From positions 1 to 6,851 of the forward strand of contig WQUP01000044.1 of NCBI GenBank assembly GCA_009782015.1: DNA of 6,851 nt, read 5' to 3'. Each line of letters begins with the position of its first letter. The first letter of the stretch is position 1. Source of the DNA: Endomicrobiia bacterium (lineage in GTDB: Bacteria; Elusimicrobiota; Endomicrobiia; Endomicrobiales; Endomicrobiaceae). The notes under the pieces were generated by a model that saw only the letters and a list, made by a program, of their open reading frames with translations, made no database searches and was not told the DNA's origin. A program made the translations under genes and the position numbers. Positions 1 to 5,563 of this stretch are shown one piece after another.

Positions 1-50
1 GTGCGTTACTGACGCAGACGTGCAGTAAACAGAGGGGAAAAGGAGACAGT

Positions 51-653
51 ATGAAAAAGTTTATCGTTGTTGCAGCTGCCGTATTTTTTACGGCGTCGTT
101 AAGTTCTAATGTGTTTGCGCAGCTTATTTCCACAGGAACAGAAGCAAATATTTCTGGTAAGATCGCCGATGAGAAGGCAAGATATTCCGCGCAAAAGGTA
201 AAAATTGCCGATAGATACAGCAGGGAAAAAGCAGCGCTCGAACAAAAGCTTCAGTCTCTTGAAGCGCAGAAAGCCGCCGACGTAAAAGACAATAATACCG
301 CAGCCGCAAGCCAGAAAGATGCGGAAATAGCGGCAATCAAAGAAAAGATTGCAAATCTGCCGTCGTCAAACGCAAAAATAGCCGATGAGAAGGCAAGATA
401 TTCCGCGCAAAAGGCAAAAATTACAGATAGGTACGCTCAGGAAAAAGCCGCGCTTCAGCAAAAACTTCAGTCTCTTGAAGCGCAGAAAGCCGCCGCCGTA
501 AAAGACAACAATACCGCAGCCGCAAGCGCGACGGATGCAAAGATTGTCGCCGTTAAAGAGCAAATTGCAAATCTTACCTCAAAGACCAATGCGTACAAAC
601 AGGACGTTGCTGACGTTAAAAACGCTCTCGGCGCAACGCAGACAACAAAATAA
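51..653 (+). CDS. Secreted coiled-coil protein with a tandem 72-residue repeat (function unknown)
   Basis: Predicted 200-residue exported protein. Residues 1-23 form a Sec signal peptide (MKK, a hydrophobic stretch, then VFA before Q24), so the mature protein should lie in the periplasm or outside. An AGGAG at 41-45 sits 5 nt before the ATG and supports this start. From residue 37 the protein is two copies of a 72-residue unit (37-108 and 109-about 180). The copies match at about 55 of the first 67 positions. Each copy is rich in Ala, Lys, Glu and Gln with heptad-like spacing (for example KAALEQKLQSLEAQK), as expected for a long alpha-helical coiled coil; an Asn-Asn-Thr-Ala-rich linker breaks it midway. 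There is no Cys, no lipobox and no catalytic motif. I do not recognise a named family. A structural or envelope-spacer role is inference only. The gene lies 139 nt before ilvC with an inverted-repeat element between them, so an operon is not indicated. Confidence 0.85.
   Translation: MKKFIVVAAAVFFTASLSSNVFAQLISTGTEANISGKIADEKARYSAQKVKIADRYSREKAALEQKLQSLEAQKAADVKDNNTAAASQKDAEIAAIKEKIANLPSSNAKIADEKARYSAQKAKITDRYAQEKAALQQKLQSLEAQKAAAVKDNNTAAASATDAKIVAVKEQIANLTSKTNAYKQDVADVKNALGATQTTK
159..590 (+). repeat. In-gene tandem duplication, 216-nt period, two copies
   Basis: Copy 1 starts at 159 and copy 2 at 375, an exact 72-codon offset. Within the copies a run of 34 identical nucleotides begins at the GCCGATGAG codons (165 and 381). 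Another long matching run covers the QSLEAQKAA codons. Identity extends to third codon positions, which points to a fairly recent tandem duplication or ongoing conversion rather than protein-level selection alone. Confidence 0.85.
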
Positions 654-662
654 GGAAACAAT

Positions 663-768
663 GATAAATGGTTGACGGTTAATGGTAAATGCAGGAGCGG
701 CGAAGCCGCAATAACAGTTGCGCGCAAAGCGCGCTCATAAATTAACCGTTAATCATTCACCATTGACC
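663..768. repeat. Intergenic inverted-repeat element A (heptad arms, unit near GGTTAAT)
   Basis: The left arm at 663-690 divides exactly into four heptamers: GATAAAT, GGTTGAC, GGTTAAT, GGTAAAT. The right arm at 741-768, read on the minus strand, gives GGTCAAT, GGTGAAT, GATTAAC, GGTTAAT. The arms are imperfect inverted repeats, about 20 of 28 positions complementary in register. The 50-nt core holds two perfect GC-rich hairpins: GCGGC-gaa-GCCGC (697-709) and GCGCGC-aaa-GCGCGC (720-734). The element starts 9 nt after the preceding stop codon and ends 24 nt before the ilvC start. No poly-T tract follows either hairpin, so a classical intrinsic terminator is not supported. Confidence 0.75.
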
Positions 769-780
769 ATTGTAGTTAAA

Positions 781-785
781 AGGAG
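781..785 (+). promoter_or_regulatory. Ribosome binding site fixing the ilvC start
   Basis: AGGAG lies 7 nt upstream of the ATG at 793. This decides the ilvC start against an in-frame ATG at 718, whose 25 extra codons translate the core hairpin and right arm of element A and have no ribosome binding site of their own. Confidence 0.8.
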
Positions 786-792
786 CAGGAAA

Positions 793-1794
793 ATGGAAAA
801 AGAAGCTAAGATGTACTATGAAGCCGACGCAGATTTAGGTTTGCTTAAAGGAAAGACAATAGCTGTTCTCGGATACGGAAGCCAGGGGCACGCGCACGCT
901 TTGAATCTTAAGGATTCCGGCGTGAACGTAATCGTTGCTCAAAGGCCGGGTTCCGCCAACCATAAAAAAGCCGTCGAAGACGGCTGGAAGCCGGTAAGCA
1001 TCGCAGAAGCCGTTAAACAGGCCGACTGGGTGCACATACTCTTGCCGGACGAAGTGCAGAAAAAAGCGTGGGAAGAGGACATAAAGCCTAACATTAAAAA
1101 AGGCGCAGTGTTAAGCTTTGCTCACGGATTTAACATTCGTTATAAGAGAATAGTTCCGACTCCGGATTTGGACGTAATAATGATAGCTCCCAAAGGTCCC
1201 GGCCATTTGGTGAGAAGGCAGTACGAAGAAGGAAAAGGAGTTCCCTGCCTTATAGCCGTCGAGCAAAATGCAAGCGGCAAAGCGAAAGAGCTTGCTTTGG
1301 CCTACGCAAAAGGCATAGGCGGAACCAGAGGCGGCGTTTTGGAGACGACGTTTAAAGAAGAAACCGAAACGGATTTGTTCGGCGAACAGGCCGTTCTTTG
1401 CGGCGGAGTCGTAGAGCTTATAAATTCAGGTTTTGAAACGCTCGTAGCCGCTGGCTACCAGCCGGAAATCGCGTATTTCGAATGCTGCCACGAGATGAAA
1501 CTGATAGTCGATCTGATTTTTGAAGGCGGCATAGGAAGAATGAACTATTCCGTGTCGGACACCGCCGAATACGGCGAATATGTTACCGGAAAAAGAATAA
1601 TCACCGACGCCACAAAAGCGGAAATGAAAAATGTTCTTTCAGACATCCAGTCCGGCAAATTCGCGGACAACTGGATCAAAGAAAACGAAGCCGGCAGACC
1701 GTTCTTCAAAAAATGCAGAGAAGAAATAGCCGCAAGGCTTATAGAAAAAGTCGGGGCGAGACTGCGCTCGAAAATGTCGTGGATAAAAAAATAG
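793..1794 (+). CDS. ilvC: Ketol-acid reductoisomerase, class I (short form)
   Basis: Second common enzyme of valine, leucine and isoleucine synthesis. It isomerises 2-acetolactate or 2-aceto-2-hydroxybutyrate and reduces the product with NADPH, in a Mg2+-dependent reaction in the cytosol. At 333 residues it has the usual class I length. The N-terminal Rossmann domain carries [13 protein letters not shown] (residues 27-39). The following loop with R51 and S54 (RPGS) is typical of NADPH-preferring members. DEVQ is at 86-89 and the AHG histidine is H111. The C-terminal knotted domain keeps all expected acid, metal and substrate residues: K134 (PKGPGH), D194 and E198 (TDLFGEQ), E230, E234 (ECCHEMK) and S255 ([10 protein letters not shown]). 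This start gives the normal MYYEADADL start region; an ATG at 811 is a less likely alternative. No ilvB, ilvN, ilvD or leuA neighbour is visible, and no T-box or leader-peptide attenuator is seen upstream, so it looks like a stand-alone ilvC in this window. Confidence 0.97.
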   Translation: MEKEAKMYYEADADLGLLKGKTIAVLGYGSQGHAHALNLKDSGVNVIVAQRPGSANHKKAVEDGWKPVSIAEAVKQADWVHILLPDEVQKKAWEEDIKPNIKKGAVLSFAHGFNIRYKRIVPTPDLDVIMIAPKGPGHLVRRQYEEGKGVPCLIAVEQNASGKAKELALAYAKGIGGTRGGVLETTFKEETETDLFGEQAVLCGGVVELINSGFETLVAAGYQPEIAYFECCHEMKLIVDLIFEGGIGRMNYSVSDTAEYGEYVTGKRIITDATKAEMKNVLSDIQSGKFADNWIKENEAGRPFFKKCREEIAARLIEKVGARLRSKMSWIKK

Positions 1795-1803
1795 TTTTAA
1801 ATA

Positions 1804-1894
1804 CAGAGTGAAGATTGAAGAGTGGAGAGTGAAGATACGGCAAAGAAAATACCGTTTCAGTATCTTCACTCCTCACTCTCAACTCTCCACTCTG
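1804..1894. repeat. Intergenic inverted-repeat element B (heptad arms, unit near GAGTGAA)
   Basis: The arms at 1804-1838 and 1860-1894 are 35 nt each and complementary at 29 of 35 positions without gaps, leaving a 21-nt loop. It is the most compact and best-paired of the four elements. The left arm reads GAGTGAA, GATTGAA, GAGTGGA, GAGTGAA (1806-1833), then GATAC. The right arm on the minus strand reads GAGTGGA, GAGTTGA, GAGTGAG, GAGTGAA (1892-1865), then GATAC. It starts 9 nt after the ilvC stop. It could end or stabilise the ilvC transcript, but no T-tract follows. An open frame starting at 1808 passes through it into the SEL1 gene and should not be read as coding. Confidence 0.85.
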
Positions 1895-1942
1895 CCGTTA
1901 AGGTTTGTCTTTGTCTGCCATGAACTGTCGCGCTTATCATTT

Positions 1943-3967
1943 ATGAAAAACTTTATAAAAAAACACAAGATGGTTTTAGCAATAGCGGCAACGGCGATTG
2001 TTTCCGTTATCGCTACTCTTGCCGCAGGTCCCCTTTCTGCGCAGGAAGAAACCAATTTTGAAAAAGTAAGCAAGCTGGCAAATCAGGGAAATATTGAAGC
2101 CCAATATAATTTGGCGCAAATGTATTCTTTGGGCCAAGGTGTAAAACAAAATTATAACCAAGCAAAATACTGGCTTGAAAAAATAGCGGAGCAGGGTTAT
2201 GCAAAGGCTCAGTCCGGCATTGGAACCATGTACTACTACGGGCAAGGCGTAAAGCAGGATTATCAAGAAGCAGTTAAATGGTGTAAAAAAGCGGCAGAGC
2301 AAGACGAAGCGCCGGCTCAATCTATGCTCGGAGTAATGTATTATGAAGGTCAAGGAGTAAAGCAAGACTACGAGCAGGCGAAATATTGGCTTGAAAAAGC
2401 GGCGGAATCCGGCGATGCAAGCGCTCCGTATTTTTTTGGGTTAATGTGTTATGAAGGTCAGGCAGTAGAGCAAAATTATGATAAGGCAAAATACTGGTTT
2501 GAAAAAGCGGCAAAACAAGATAATGATTTAGCCAGGTACATTTTGGAAACGATGTATTATGAGAACCAAGGTGCAAAGAGAAGTTTTGATCAAATAAAAT
2601 CCCAACTTGAAAAGAGCGCGGAACTCGAAGATTCTAAGGCTCAATATTACTTAGCGTTAATATACGGAACAAAGTTTGACCATAAACATGCGAAATATTG
2701 GCTTGATAAATCAGCGCAGCAAGGCAATGCCGACGCTCAATATTATTTGGGGGCATTGTATTTTTACGGACTCGGAGTAAAACAAGACTATAAACAAGCA
2801 ATAACTTGGTTTGAAAAGTCGGCAGGTCAAGGTAATGCAAAAGCTCAGTATGCCTTTGCAAGAGCGTACTATTACGGGCAAGGAGTAAACCGGGATTATA
2901 ATGAAGCTGTTAAATGGTTTGAAAAATCAGCGCAGCAGGGCAATGTGAACGCTCAGAGCGCTCTTGGAAGTATGTATTATGAAGGAAAGGGCGTAAAACA
3001 AGATTATCGGGAAGCTTTCAATTGGTATAAAAAAGCGGCGGAACAAGGAAATGCTTCGGTTCAAAATATGCTCGGATACATGTATGTTTCCGGGCAGGGT
3101 GCAGAGCAGAATTATCAAGAGGCTTTCAATTGGTATAAAAAAGCGGCCAATCAGGGTGACGCAAATGCTCAGATGGCTCTTGGAAGCGTGTACTACTACG
3201 GCAAAGGCGTAAGTCGGGATTATCAAGAAACTTTTAACTGGTATAAAAAAGCGGCGGAACAGGGAAATGCGCAAGCTGAAAATACACTCGGATATATGTA
3301 TTTTCACGGGCAAGGCGTAAAGCAGGATTATCAGGAAGCTTTCAACTGGTACAAAAAAGCGGCGGAGCAGGGCAATGCAAACGCTCAGTATGAGACGGCA
3401 GTGATGTATCGCGACGGAGTCGGCACAGCTCAAGATTATCATGAGGCTGTACAGTGGTTTGCAAAAGCGGCCGAGCAAGGTAATGCTGCAGCCCAGTATG
3501 GTCTCGGAAGAATGTACTACACGGGGCGCGGCACAGAGCAAAACTATCAAGAAGCTTTCAACTGGTATAAAAAAGCAGCAGAGCAGGGATATGTATTAGC
3601 CCAGTGCGGACTCGGAATGCTGTACTTTGAAGGACAAGGCGTAAAACAAGATTATCGGGAAGCTTTTAAATGGACAAGTAAAGCGGCAGAGCAGGGAGAT
3701 GCACCAGCTCAAGCAAATTTTGGAAATATGTATGATGTCGGACGAGGAGTAACTCAAGATTATCAAAAAGCTTTTTATTGGTATAAAAAATCGGCAGAGC
3801 AGGGAAATGCGATAGCGCAGTATAATATCGGAACGATGTATTATAGCGGACAGGGCGTAAAGAGAGACGAAAAAGAAGGAATAAAATGGCTTGAAAAATC
3901 AGCGCAGCAGGGAAATGCTGACGCGAAGAATGCTCTCGAAGAAATTAAGCGGAATAAAAAAAGTTAA
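1943..3967 (+). CDS. Secreted SEL1-like (TPR-related) repeat protein, 17 repeats
   Basis: Predicted 674-residue exported protein made almost wholly of SEL1-like repeats. These are 36-residue helix-turn-helix units that stack into a solenoid and usually act as protein-interaction scaffolds. The N-terminus has a signal peptide: basic MKNFIKKHK, a hydrophobic segment at about 10-28, and probable cleavage at LSA before Q34. From about residue 51, 17 units follow (nt 2093-3916) with consensus A-x-AQ-x-x-LG-x-MYYxGQGVKQDYxEAxxWYKKAAEQGN, then a 16-residue C-terminal cap. Units 4-6 are degenerate and unit 6 has only 32 residues. Units 9-12 and 14 are nearly identical in their second helix. I chose the ATG at 1943 because it begins a normal signal peptide; the in-frame ATG at 1808 lies inside element B. 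No good Shine-Dalgarno precedes 1943, so the start is less certain than the reading frame; the ATG at 1970 is an alternative. The binding partner is unknown. Some SEL1 proteins act in host interaction or envelope regulation, but nothing here shows which. Confidence 0.9.
   Translation: MKNFIKKHKMVLAIAATAIVSVIATLAAGPLSAQEETNFEKVSKLANQGNIEAQYNLAQMYSLGQGVKQNYNQAKYWLEKIAEQGYAKAQSGIGTMYYYGQGVKQDYQEAVKWCKKAAEQDEAPAQSMLGVMYYEGQGVKQDYEQAKYWLEKAAESGDASAPYFFGLMCYEGQAVEQNYDKAKYWFEKAAKQDNDLARYILETMYYENQGAKRSFDQIKSQLEKSAELEDSKAQYYLALIYGTKFDHKHAKYWLDKSAQQGNADAQYYLGALYFYGLGVKQDYKQAITWFEKSAGQGNAKAQYAFARAYYYGQGVNRDYNEAVKWFEKSAQQGNVNAQSALGSMYYEGKGVKQDYREAFNWYKKAAEQGNASVQNMLGYMYVSGQGAEQNYQEAFNWYKKAANQGDANAQMALGSVYYYGKGVSRDYQETFNWYKKAAEQGNAQAENTLGYMYFHGQGVKQDYQEAFNWYKKAAEQGNANAQYETAVMYRDGVGTAQDYHEAVQWFAKAAEQGNAAAQYGLGRMYYTGRGTEQNYQEAFNWYKKAAEQGYVLAQCGLGMLYFEGQGVKQDYREAFKWTSKAAEQGDAPAQANFGNMYDVGRGVTQDYQKAFYWYKKSAEQGNAIAQYNIGTMYYSGQGVKRDEKEGIKWLEKSAQQGNADAKNALEEIKRNKKS
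2093..3916 (+). repeat. SEL1 repeat array, 17 units with 108-nt period
   Basis: There are sixteen 36-codon units and one 32-codon unit (unit 6, within about 2634-2730). Near-identical DNA such as GAAGCTTTCAA-YTGGTAYAAA recurs at 3011, 3119, 3227, 3335 and 3551, on the 108-nt period, with one unit skipped. This pattern points to recent local amplification of the second half of the array, while units 4-6 are old and divergent. Such an array is prone to unit gain or loss by recombination or replication slippage. Confidence 0.9.
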
Positions 3968-3982
3968 AAAATAAAAACGGCG

Positions 3983-4129
3983 GAAGTTTGGAAAATGAGA
4001 AGCTTAGAAGTTGAGCAGCGGCGAAAATACCTCGTCAGAAAACATTGTTTTCTGCCGCCCCTTTTGAAAAAAGGGGAATTTACGGCTTTTTGTCTTTGCC
4101 AAGCTTCAAACTTCCAAGCTCTCCACTTC
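3983..4129. repeat. Intergenic inverted-repeat element C (arms of 7-8 nt units, near GAAGTTTG)
   Basis: The left arm at 3983-4014 divides into four octamers: GAAGTTTG, GAAAATGA, GAAGCTTA, GAAGTTGA. The right arm at 4101-4129 on the minus strand reads GAAGTGGA, GAGCTTG, GAAGTTT, GAAGCTT. Arm pairing is imperfect and needs gaps. The core holds two perfect 8-bp hairpins: CAGAAAAC-att-GTTTTCTG (4036-4054) and CCCCTTTT-gaa-AAAAGGGG (4058-4076). The element starts 15 nt after the SEL1 gene stop and ends 13 nt before the PASTA gene start. A short T-run (4087-4091) lies ten bases past the second hairpin, too far for a standard intrinsic terminator. Confidence 0.7.
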
Positions 4130-4142
4130 AAAAAGGTTATGT

Positions 4143-4697
4143 ATGAAAACGCTTATTAAATTACTTGTTGCTTTGATTGTTATTGCAGGCGCAGCTTATT
4201 ACTCGCTTAATATGGTGATGACTGCTGTGGTGCACTCTAAAAAAGAGGCGGCGCTTCCGGATGTTAAAGGCAAAAGCATTGCCGACGCGCTGGACACGCT
4301 TTCGGCTGCGGGGTTTGGCATGAAAAAGGAAGGCGAAGAGTTCAATCAGAACGTTGCGCCGGGGGTTGTTCTAAGGCAGAGCCCGCCGGCGGGGATGAGC
4401 GTAAAAGAAGGGAAAGTCGTAAAAGTTACTATAAGCCGCGGCAGCGAGATGATATACGTGCCGGATCTCGTCGGGCAGACCGTGCGCGCGGCGGACATTG
4501 CGTTAAAATCCGTAAAACTTATGATGGGCGAGATATCGAGACAGTATTCGGCGACGGCTGAAAAAGGCATGGTTCTTTCGCAGGATCCGGCCGCAGGAAC
4601 TGCCGCGGATAAAGACGCCGTGGTAAATCTCGTTATTTCCGACGGTCCTCAGCCCGCAGGCGCGGCTCAGGCAGATTCTGCCCGGAGCGATAAATGA
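4143..4697 (+). CDS. Membrane-anchored protein with two PASTA domains
   Basis: A 184-residue protein with one N-terminal hydrophobic segment (about residues 5-28, preceded by Lys) that should anchor it in the inner membrane with the rest in the periplasm. Two PASTA domains follow: about 36-99 (LPDVKGKSIADALDTL ... VVLRQSPPAG ... VKVTISRG) and about 104-168 (YVPDLVGQTVRAADIAL ... MVLSQDPAAG ... VNLVISDG). The tail is Ala/Asp/Ser-rich and disordered-looking. PASTA domains in PrkC/PknB-type kinases and penicillin-binding proteins bind peptidoglycan fragments or beta-lactams. No kinase or transpeptidase domain is encoded here, so this would be a sensor or wall-binding module only. The stop overlaps the rpe start (ATGA, 4694-4697), so the two genes are almost certainly co-translated. 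In Firmicutes, prkC often lies in a cluster with rsgA and rpe, so this looks like a kinase-less form of that neighbourhood; the link is inference. Only a weak AAGG (4133-4136) precedes the ATG. Confidence 0.88.
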   Translation: MKTLIKLLVALIVIAGAAYYSLNMVMTAVVHSKKEAALPDVKGKSIADALDTLSAAGFGMKKEGEEFNQNVAPGVVLRQSPPAGMSVKEGKVVKVTISRGSEMIYVPDLVGQTVRAADIALKSVKLMMGEISRQYSATAEKGMVLSQDPAAGTAADKDAVVNLVISDGPQPAGAAQADSARSDK

Positions 4698-5353
4698 AAA
4701 AAATTCTTGTAGCTCCTTCCATACTTTCCGCGGACTTTTCTGATCTCGCAAAAGAAATAAGAATAATCGAATCCGCCGGCGCGGACTGGGTTCACATAGA
4801 CGTCATGGACGGGCACTTTGTGCCCAATATTACCATAGGCCCCGTAGTTGTTAAGTCGTTTAGAAAGGTAACGAAGTTACCCTTTGACGTGCATTTGATG
4901 ATAAAAGAGCCGGAAAAATATTGGAAAGAGTTTCAAAAAGCCGGCGCAGATCTCATAACTTTTCACAGTGAAATATCCGCCGACAAAAAAAAGCTCGCGC
5001 AGGAAATAAGGTCAGCCGGAATTAAAGCCGGCATTTCTGTAAAACCGGCAACGCCGGTTTCCGAAATAGAAGATTTGCTTCCGTTTTTGGATTTGGTTCT
5101 GGTCATGACGGTTGAGCCGGGTTTCGGCGGGCAGTCTTTTATGTGCGATATGCTTGCGAAAATCGCGAACTTGAGAAAGATAATAGACAACAATAAATAC
5201 GCCTGCCTCATAGAAGTTGACGGCGGCATCAACGCTTCAACCGGCGCGCAGTGCGCGCAGGCAGGGGCTGACGTTTTAGTCAGCGGAAATTATATTTTCA
5301 CGGCGCCGAATCCGAAGGAAGCGATTTGCTCTTTAACTACAGGTAACAATTAA
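4694..5353 (+). CDS. rpe: Ribulose-phosphate 3-epimerase
   Basis: Cytosolic pentose-phosphate enzyme that interconverts D-ribulose 5-phosphate and D-xylulose 5-phosphate. It is a (beta/alpha)8 barrel using a bound divalent metal, usually Zn2+ or Fe2+. At 219 residues it has the family's normal length. Diagnostic motifs are in order: APSILSADF (7-15, with S9), HIDVMDGHFVPNITIGP (34-50, metal ligands H34 and D36, M38), DVHLMI (65-70, H67), MTVEPGFGGQSF (138-149), EVDGGIN (174-180, with metal ligand and acid D176) and AGADVLVSG (190-198). D36 and D176 are the expected catalytic acid/base pair. GGAG (4684-4687) lies 6 nt before the ATG, inside the end of the upstream PASTA gene, and the ATGA overlap implies translational coupling. 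The last residues (GNN) and the TAA stop fall inside the left arm of element D, so the native C-terminus may have been altered slightly by that repeat. Confidence 0.96.
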   Translation: MKKILVAPSILSADFSDLAKEIRIIESAGADWVHIDVMDGHFVPNITIGPVVVKSFRKVTKLPFDVHLMIKEPEKYWKEFQKAGADLITFHSEISADKKKLAQEIRSAGIKAGISVKPATPVSEIEDLLPFLDLVLVMTVEPGFGGQSFMCDMLAKIANLRKIIDNNKYACLIEVDGGINASTGAQCAQAGADVLVSGNYIFTAPNPKEAICSLTTGNN

Positions 5354-5404
5354 CAAATAACAATTAACAAATAACGGCGGCAACTTCTCTTTTTCTGTGT
5401 CGTT

Positions 5405-5434
5405 GTCATCCCCGAGTGTTTTTGTCGGGGATCT
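5405..5434 (+). repeat. REP-like hairpin, copy 1 (TGTCATCCCCGA type)
   Basis: A perfect 8-bp stem, ATCCCCGA (5408-5415) with TCGGGGAT (5425-5432), encloses a 9-nt loop. The leading TGTCA and the trailing GGGATCT match the ends of copies 2 and 3 downstream, so I read it as a divergent member of the same family. It is not followed directly by a T-tract. Confidence 0.65.
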
Positions 5435-5452
5435 GCCGTTTGTCTTTCTTCC

Positions 5453-5488
5453 GTCACCCTGAAAGGACAATGTCCTTGAAGGGTCTAG
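5453..5488 (+). repeat. REP-like hairpin, copy 2 (GTCACCCTGA type)
   Basis: ACCCT (5456-5460) pairs with AGGGT (5480-5484), and AAGGAC (5463-5468) with GTCCTT (5472-5477), around a 3-nt loop. The two stems are separated by a symmetric GA/GA internal loop, which in RNA could form tandem G-A pairs. The hairpin ends in CTAG (5485-5488). Confidence 0.7.
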
Positions 5489-5492
5489 TCCT

Positions 5493-5529
5493 CTAGATTC
5501 TTCGGCGATTATATCGCCTCAGAATGACA
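5493..5529 (-). repeat. REP-like hairpin, copy 3, inverted relative to copy 2
   Basis: On the + strand ATTCT (5497-5501) pairs with AGAAT (5521-5525), and GGCGAT (5504-5509) with ATCGCC (5513-5518), around a 3-nt loop with a TC/TC internal loop. Read on the minus strand it becomes TGTCATTCTGA, stem, GAAGAATCTAG. This has the same layout, stem lengths and GA/GA loop as copy 2, with different stem bases. It sits head-to-head with copy 2 across a TCCT spacer (5489-5492). Confidence 0.7.
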
Positions 5530-5563
5530 ACTGTTTAGCGCTACTTGTTAATTGTTAATTTTT

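Noticed and set aside
6..28. Small hairpin TTACTG/CAGTAA upstream of the first gene
   Set aside because: It is only 6 bp with an 11-nt loop at the window edge, so it is not distinguishable from chance.
718..792. N-terminal extension of ilvC from an ATG at 718
   Set aside because: The 25 codons translate element A's core hairpin and right arm, match no part of the family, and have no ribosome site, whereas AGGAG fits the ATG at 793.
2927..3550. Long minus-strand open frame of 207 codons
   Set aside because: It is the antisense of the SEL1 repeats. Its own periodicity mirrors the 108-nt unit and it has no independent motif.
2093..3916. CRISPR-like periodic repeats
   Set aside because: The 108-nt period is coding, divisible by three, and encodes 36-residue SEL1 units; there are no unique spacers.
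4058..4091. Intrinsic terminator after the SEL1 gene
   Set aside because: The CCCCTTTT/AAAAGGGG hairpin is followed by AATTTACGGC before any T-run, so the U-tract is not adjacent to the stem.
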